A stretch of DNA of 64,000 nucleotides, from positions 137,014,750-137,078,749 of the forward strand of contig NC_092878.1 in assembly GCF_028372415.1 (NCBI RefSeq), given 5' to 3'. This document shows, piece by piece, positions 42,948-64,000 of the stretch. The DNA is from Notamacropus eugenii. Taxonomy: Eukaryota > Chordata > Mammalia > Diprotodontia > Macropodidae. The translations under genes and the position numbers were made by a program. Below the pieces are notes generated by a model. The model searched no databases, was not told the origin of the DNA, and worked only from the letters and a program-made list of their open reading frames with translations. Numbering within the stretch: the stretch's first letter is position 1; each line of letters opens with the position of its first letter.

Positions 42948-43073
42948 GCTGTGGTTGAGGTTTTTTCCCTTTTCTCTGCAGGCCAGTGAACTCTATCTGA
43001 ATTTCTTCTGCCTCCTTAGCTGCCTCCTTGAGCAAAGCAGAAAGAACACAGGAAGGTTTGCCTCTGCTTTGGG

Positions 43074-43097
43074 TTAATATACTCTCCCAAACACGTG
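43074..43097 (-). promoter_or_regulatory. Core promoter of gene A: TATA-like box and CACGTG E-box
   Basis: On the minus strand, TATATTAA (43081-43074) sits about 127 nt upstream of the ATG, with CACGTG (43097-43092) some 11 bp further upstream. Class I ADH promoters are known to be TATA-driven, with USF-type E-box and C/EBP sites close to the TATA box, so the layout fits. Site use is inferred. No CpG island is present, as expected for a liver-type ADH promoter. Confidence 0.6.
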
Positions 43098-43524
43098 ATT
43101 TTGGGCTTTGAAACTCCACCCACCAGCTGTATTTTCAGTCTCTTCTCTGACAGGAAAATGCACTAAGAGAATATTTGTCTGATATATTGAGATAGGGTTT
43201 GAAAGAATTTACTAGTGCTTGGTCTATTCAAGATTGCAAATAAACACTCCTCTCCCTCCTTCACCATTGTTTTCCTTCTCCAGACCTACTCAGGATCCAG
43301 ATAAGAGTTAGAGTAAAAACGACAGAATTTAAAGTATTTCAAGGGTCACCATGGCTGAAAGAGAGAATAAATTGTGATATTTGGCTCCATAGGCGAATGA
43401 GGATTAAAGAACCATAACTTTAGAACTGCAAGTGACTGAAGAAGTCTAGTCCAGTCCCATCATTTTACAGCCTGAGCCCAGACAAAACAAGGAAAGAAGG
43501 AAGGAACAAAAGGAGGGAGAGGAA

Positions 43525-43760
43525 ACGGGCATTTATTCAGTGCCTACTATGTGATAGGCACATAGTGTTAAGTTCTTTGTAACTATGTCCTTTGATCCTT
43601 GAAACCATCCTGAAAGGGAGGTGCTACGATGATCTTCCTTTCACAGTTGTTAGAGACTGAGGCAGGTAGCAGGTGACTTGCTGGGCCACCTAGCTGACAA
43701 ATTTGAATTCAGATGTTCCTCCCTTCAGGCTCAGTGCTCTATCCATCCTGCCTGGGATAA
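43525..43760 (-). repeat. MIR-type SINE, antisense
   Basis: 'attcagtgcctactatgtga', 'ggtgacttgctgggccacct', 'cagtgctctatccatcctg'. Confidence 0.7.
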
Positions 43761-43794
43761 GAGGTTATTAAATGGGATTAAAAGGGATGAGAGT

Positions 43795-44050
43795 AATTAG
43801 GGTAGTTCTGTGGCAGAGTGGATAGCAAGCCAGGCCTAGAATAAAAAAGATTCATCTTTTTGAGTTCCAATCTGGCCTCGGACACTTACTAACTGTGTGA
43901 CCCTGAGCAAGTCACTTCACCCTGCTTGCCTCAGTTTCCTCAAATGTAAAATGAGATGGAAACGGAAATGGCAAGCCACTCCAGTACTTTTGCTTCCTTA
44001 GCAAACCCCAAATGTGGTCACGAAGACTCTGACATGGCTGAACAACAATA
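43795..44050 (+). repeat. Marsupial tRNA-type SINE
   Basis: 'gtggcagagtggatagcaag', 'cacttactaactgtgtgacc', 'ggaaatggcaagccactcca', 'ctgacatggctgaacaacaa'. Nearly complete. Confidence 0.88.
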
Positions 44051-44429
44051 AAAATGAGAGCTATCCAAAAAAAGCCAAGGAGAGGAAATTCTACATGGGG
44101 AGGAGTACCCTCCTGTCCCAGACTTTCTTTTCCCTTCCTGAGGAAGCACTCACTCTCTTCAGGTCCTGTGCATTTCCACTTGGCTGTTTTGGCGCATTCT
44201 TTTCAACTCTAAGTAACAGAAGACTTCCCATTTATCCAGTACTTTGTTGTTCACAAGTTGTTATCACACACATCGTTACACTCTGTCCTTAACAACAGTC
44301 CTGGTAGACAGGCAGAGATGATCCTGGATTACCTGCAGCATGTCCTTACTATTGAACTGATCATCAATCAGTCACAATTTATTAAGTGCCTGCTCTGGGG
44401 CCGATACTCTGCTAGGTTCCAAGAGATAC

Positions 44430-44640
44430 TAAGACATAAATAGCATTTCTTTTGATTCTGACAATAACCGTGGAAGGTAGGTACTGTTATTATCCCCATT
44501 TTACACATGAGGAGACTGAGGCAAAGAAAGGTTAAGTGACTTGCCTGGTGCCACACAACTAGTAAGTATTTGAGGCTGACTTTGAATTTAGGTCTTTCTG
44601 ACTTGAAGCCCAGAGCTCAGCCATTGTGCCACCTAACCTA
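44430..44640 (-). repeat. MIR/CORE-type SINE, antisense
   Basis: 'ccccattttacacatgagga', 'agtgacttgcctggtgccac', 'cagccattgtgccacctaac'. Confidence 0.8.
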
Positions 44641-44979
44641 GGTGCCAAGCCTGGAGGAGTACACAGACCCCCATCTAGTGGGCTCCTCATTGATTATCAA
44701 TTAAGCGGCTAATATATCATGAATAATCAGTACAAAACTTGCTCTCATCCCTGGGACATACTCTCATCTTGCACACACAAGAAGTTCCCTTTAGGTTTAG
44801 CTCTTGCTGAGCTCTGAGGGTTTGTACTCTTATAGAATTCTACAGCTGCCTTTCCTCAATGTCTCCAGTCTGTATTGAGCATTTCAGCTCTCAAAGAAAG
44901 TGGCATCATCAGACGTTGCTGTTGAAGGACATGGATCTCTATACCTTGATTCTTTGACCTTTCTAAGTTCTCCTAGTCA

Positions 44980-44999
44980 GTGTGTGTGTGTATGTATGT
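44980..44999. repeat. Short (TG)n/(TATG) tract at unit junction
   Basis: Marks the join between the two duplicated units; counterpart of the long (TG)n at 8064-8128. Confidence 0.85.
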
Positions 45000-45744
45000 T
45001 GTTGATATCCATATATTCAGTATCATTTTCACACCAAGTTTCTCATTTGGCTCCAAAGACTTCAGCAATAATAATCACCATCCCTCTGTCTGCTCACATT
45101 CGTTCATTCGTTAGCTTGACTGAACAGGAAGCTGCTTACCCTACTGTCATGGCTATTGCTCATGTCAGGGTCCAGTTCATATCTGATCAGCAATACAGAT
45201 ACAGGATGGGATTATCTGTCTTCCTGTTCTAGCTCTATGGAAAAGCTCATGTGCCTGGTGACAGGATTTCCCCTCCTTTGTGTCTTTCAGTCTCTGATAT
45301 TGGCCTGGAAAATCTATACATCCAGCAGTGACTTGTGTTGTCCTATTCCATGTATCCCTTAGAGTGACACTTTCAGGACTCATGGACTTTTTGTTTCAGA
45401 GTCTTCTAAGAGGTCGGATCCCTCAGACATTGGACTTGTACATATAGCTAAGGGTTTGTGTGTGTTCTCTGTGTGTTTATGTCCTTACATATGTAGCAGC
45501 AAGAATATATGCTATGTAGTTTACATGTATATGAATGCTTAAAGATTTTGTTTATCAGAGCCTATCAAGTTGTGGTTTCTGCCCTCAGTATTTTTTCAGT
45601 GGACTTTGATAATATGTCTTCCCCTTGTGCCTCAGTTTCCCTTGTAGTTGAGGAGATAATTATAAGGCTTCTCAGAAGACTGGAAAGAGAAGCTGACAAA
45701 GCACTGACCAACATGGTGTGCCTTCATCAAAGAGGGTGCTGGTC

Positions 45745-45965
45745 TCTATGAGCAAAGGAGAATTGCAGTAGGTCAAAAAAAGTGAGATGTGTAAAGTTAG
45801 AGACATTTCCACTCCAAATGTTTATGTGGAGTATTTGTGCCTGATCTATAGCAGAGCATTCTGACTACGTACTGGTCTGATCAGCCATAGCCACACATTG
45901 TACCTTGACTCCAACGTAGTGACATCATTGTGGTCTTTTTGGAGAAAGACAACAACCAACCCACT
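45745..45965 (+). mobile_element. LINE 3' end, duplicate of 8880-9105
   Basis: Carried by the segmental duplication. A few bases are missing near the end ('ggagaaagacaacaacc'). Confidence 0.7.
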
Positions 45966-46644
45966 GACCAATATGAATTTGAAGGATCAGTAATACAGTT
46001 TAGCAGGAGAAGAACAATGGTCCTGCTATCTGTGTTCTGTATGTTGTGTTGTGTGTCCCCCCTTCCCCCATTGACATAGAAGAGAAAAGGAGATATTGGT
46101 TTGATACTATTACTTATTCCCTCCTCCTAGATATTCTCCTTTCCTTTGACTTCCATGACATGGCTCACCTCAACTTTATCCCTCCCTGTACGACTGTTCC
46201 TTCTCAATTTCCTTTGATGGATCATCTTGTTCCTCTTGTCCATTAAATGTGAATGTCCCTTGAAATTCTGCCATTGGCCATCTCTTATTCTTTTTCTATA
46301 GTCTTCCTCTTGGTGATCTTGATTTAAACAGGTCCCATTGTATCATTTCCAAACAAATTACTCAAAATCTATATATCCAGCCCTAATCTGTCCATTGGAT
46401 ACTTCCAAATGGGTAGCCTGTAGGAAGTGGTGTGCTGGAACCAGCTCATGCTGGCTTTTGAGAGCTGATAGTTTAATTTTCAGTAAGAGCTTTTATAAGT
46501 TGGAAAGTTGAAAATGCTGCAAATCAAGACTTTACTTATTGTTTTGCTGATTGTCATCTTAAGAGAGTGATGAAGAAAATGGTAATAATGCATATTAAAT
46601 TTAAGCATGTCATGCATGCATTTCCCCCTTCCCCACCATTAGAT

Positions 46645-47560
46645 CGTAAACTCTTTAAGAACAGGTACTATGTCATTTCACCTTTGTGTTCCCAGCACTC
46701 AGGGCACCTAATCAATCAAAGCATTACTTTTCGAGTCTTTCCTGAGAGACTGAGAACAGAAACATTCCAAGGTCATATTACCTACATCTACAAATAAAGT
46801 TCTTAGAGGAGAAAACATTAAAAAATACTTAGTCCTAAATAGATCAGCACTGGTTTTAACACACAATAGGTGCTTTTGCTGTTCACTCATTTCAGTCATC
46901 TTTGTGACCCTTTTTGGGTTTTTTTTGGCAAAGGTACTAGAGTGACTTACCATTTCTTTCTCCAGCTCCTTTCATAGATGAGGAACTGAGGTAAACAAGG
47001 TCAACTGACTCACTCAGGGTCATATAACTAGTAAGTGTCTGAGGCCAGATTTAAACTCAGGAAGATGGGTCTTCTTCCTGACTTCAGGCACTGCACTCTA
47101 TTCACTGCACCACCTAGTGCCAAACAGACCAGCACAGTTCATAGCACACAGTAGGTGTTTCATGAATGCTTATTGAATAGAAGAAGATTAGTTGGCCAAT
47201 CTCTATTGAGATCAAGGCTAAACACTTTCACGGTTTCATGGAAAACTCAACCTAGATTTAATTGTCTATTTCTTCCTACTTGTCTAATTGTCTATTTTCA
47301 CCTATTCTTTGTTCTTACTCTGACCTCTGTTTCCTCCATCCCTAAGTTTTATCCCAGGATTTCACCTCTATTATGTCTTCACTCTTCTCCCTTCCCAAAC
47401 TTGACTTATTGTGAGCTAATTCAATTCTTTCCTGTCCCATACTCTTTTTTTCTCACCCTTTCATTCTGTTGATGATGATGTCTTGACAAACCATAACCCT
47501 GAATTATTTCTGCCATTTATCTCCTTTGGTCTTATTCACATGTTGCTGAATGGAACTGGA
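46645..47560 (+). repeat. Intra-unit duplicate block, copy 1 in the right unit
   Basis: Counterpart of 9755-10680. Confidence 0.85.
46865..47120 (-). repeat. Marsupial CORE-type SINE, antisense
   Basis: Right-unit counterpart of 9990-10246. Confidence 0.85.
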
Positions 47561-47819
47561 GAGAATGATAAACATTTAAACCTCCGTGGACAGGTATTTC
47601 AAAGTCAATACGTCCAAAACAAAACCTATTCTATTTTCCTCTAAACTGATTCCTTCTTGAAACTCCATTTATGCTGATGGTAACATCATCGTTCTGGTCA
47701 TCCAGGCCAGAAAGCTTGACTTGGAGTCATTCTTGACTTTTTCCTTCTCCTCAACCCCCACTCCCACAACTTCTAACCTAGTTTATGCCCTCATAGCCTC
47801 TTACCTGAATTAGGGGTAA

Positions 47820-47820
<1 letters not shown>

Positions 47821-47876
<56 letters not shown>

Positions 47877-47877
47877 T
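47821..47877. repeat. (TC)n microsatellite, right copy
   Basis: Interrupted by GTCTTT; otherwise as 10933-10986. Confidence 0.95.
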
Positions 47878-48003
47878 TACAGTTGGGTTAAATGACTTGC
47901 CCAGTGTCACACAATTAGTAAGTGTCTCAGACCAAATTTAAATTCAGGTCCTAGTCACTCTAGGGCCTGTACTCTATCCACTGTACCACCTAGTTGCCCC
48001 AAG
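47878..48003 (-). repeat. CORE-type SINE fragment, antisense, right copy
   Basis: Duplicate of 10987-11112. Confidence 0.85.
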
Positions 48004-49255
48004 GAGCTAGTTTCTTAATTTGCCTACTAAATTCCAGTCTTTGTCTCTCTCAATCCATTTTCTGCACATCTACCAAATGGATCTTCTGAAACCCAGGTCT
48101 GAACATGTCCTCCCACTCCTCTCACCTCCTCTAAATTCTTAAGATCTTTACAATGTGGTTTCTACTTCCGTTGCCAATATTATTTCATGGTATACCATCT
48201 GTTGTGTCAAATTGACTTGCTAGATGTTCCCCATATGTGACATGCCATTTACTTTGATTCTTGGCACTTGGTCCTCTGTGCCTTGAATATACCTTCCATC
48301 TAATAGATTCTCTAATTTCCTTTGTAGAATAGCTCAGGTACAACTTTCTATATAAGACCTTTCCTGACTCCCCTTTAAACCCCACCCCCCCCCACTGATT
48401 AGTATTCTGTTTGAATTTATTTTAGATTTCTTTGGATTTACCTACATTTATATATATCTTGATCACCCCTGGAAGAGTGTAAACTCCTTGAATAGCAGGG
48501 ATTGTTCATTTCATTTCTTTTTTTTTGTATCCCTATTGTCCAGTGCAATGTCTTACAAATAGTGTTTAATACATAGTTATCTAATTGAATTATACCAAGC
48601 TGCTTACTCTATATGATATTTAATATTGCATGGCTAACTGAACTATTACCATTAAGTATGTCTCATTTTTTATTCATATTTAGTTAATAGGAAAATTTAC
48701 TTTTGTCTAAAAATAGTAAAGTCCCTTTGGATATACTATGAAGAATACTCCATATTTGTTATATCTTTTCAAATTTTCCCATGTTGAATGGTAACTTGAG
48801 TACAGTTGAAAAGGATGATCCTATTGTTTTTTTTTAAAAGAGGAGGCACAAAGGAAAAAAAGAATTATTTTTCACTTAACAAGTTGTATTTTATATATTG
48901 AAATGTTCTGAATGGATTCACAAACATTTGCTGATGACTTGGGAAAAGGGAGAAAGGGAGAAGAAAAAGGGAGAATGCTGAGAGACAGAAAGCTGCAAGC
49001 ATAAGGGTCCATCAGTGAAGATAGGGCAAGGATAACGATGGCTCCCTGCCCTTTGTCTGAAGGTTGGCTGTTGTCTAAGGTACAATACTTAACAGTGATC
49101 AAACTGAGAAGTATGACCTTCTATCAAGCTCCTAGTCAACTTGTGTTATTTCCCTGTACTCTAACATGAATTTGAGACATTCTTTCATATCAATCACTAA
49201 TCTGCTCAGCTGCAGGTTTCCGTCAGTCAACCTGCTGATTGAATTATTGAAATCT

Positions 49256-49261
49256 TTTATT
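49256..49261 (-). promoter_or_regulatory. Candidate polyadenylation signal AATAAA of gene B
   Basis: Same hexamer at the same distance from the stop as in gene A. Use is inferred. Confidence 0.38.
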
Positions 49262-49355
49262 GACATTCTCCCAATTATTGACTCTGTAGAGGTACAATCA
49301 GAATGCTGGCAAAATGGAAGAAAAAGAGGTTTCCAGATGGGGTGTGTGATTGGTC

Positions 49356-64000
<14,645 letters not shown>

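Larger units (their letters stand above)
43125..44980. other. Upstream region of gene A / 3' flank of gene B
   Basis: Beyond the promoter, 43125-43520 is unique sequence and the most likely place for proximal control elements. Then come an antisense MIR (43525-43760), a sense SINE (43795-44050), a unique piece and an antisense SINE (44430-44640). No further exon seen. Confidence 0.5.
47575..48600 (+). mobile_element. L2-type LINE 3' part, right copy
   Basis: Duplicate of 10680-11700 with the same nested SINE. Confidence 0.6.

Overview
This is vertebrate nuclear DNA, AT-rich and full of interspersed repeats. The SINEs, relics of L2, L1 and HAL1 LINEs and hAT foldback elements are of the kind that fill marsupial genomes, so I read it as a marsupial (metatherian) window; the species cannot be settled from the sequence. 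The only protein-coding content I can support is alcohol dehydrogenase (ADH), all on the minus strand.

Gene A is complete. Nine exons run from the ATG at 42947 down to the stop at 12458, every boundary has consensus AG/GT signals, and exon coding lengths are 18, 102, 139, 88, 220, 261, 136, 139 and 25 nt. They sum to 375 residues plus stop, the standard length of a class I medium-chain ADH. All catalytic-zinc, structural-zinc and NAD-binding residues are present. A TATA-like box and a CACGTG E-box lie upstream at 43074-43097.

Gene B is a second copy on the right, visible only as exons 9, 8 and 7 (49356-59536); the rest lies beyond 64000. It comes from a tandem segmental duplication: 8129-27110 and 44996-63993 match almost base for base apart from small indels, so the unit is about 36.9 kb (8129 to about 44990) and carries a whole ADH gene. 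Both visible edges of the unit lie in (TG)n tracts. The copies share the same SINEs, LINEs, hAT elements, a 7SL RNA pseudogene and a solo-LTR-like element, so those insertions are older than the duplication. In the 300 coding bases that can be compared I count 12 differences, affecting 3 residues.

Layout: 1-8128, left flank without genes (L1 3' end, inverted LINE relic, microsatellites); 8129-12457, 3' flank of gene A; 12458-42947, gene A; 42948-49355, promoter of A and 3' flank of B; 49356-64000, gene B. The most unusual non-genic object is a 648-bp CpG-rich foldback element with 178-bp inverted arms, ending TG...CA and flanked by a 6-bp target duplication, inserted in a HAL1-like relic in intron 2 of gene A. 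I see no CRISPR array, operon or other bacterial-type system.
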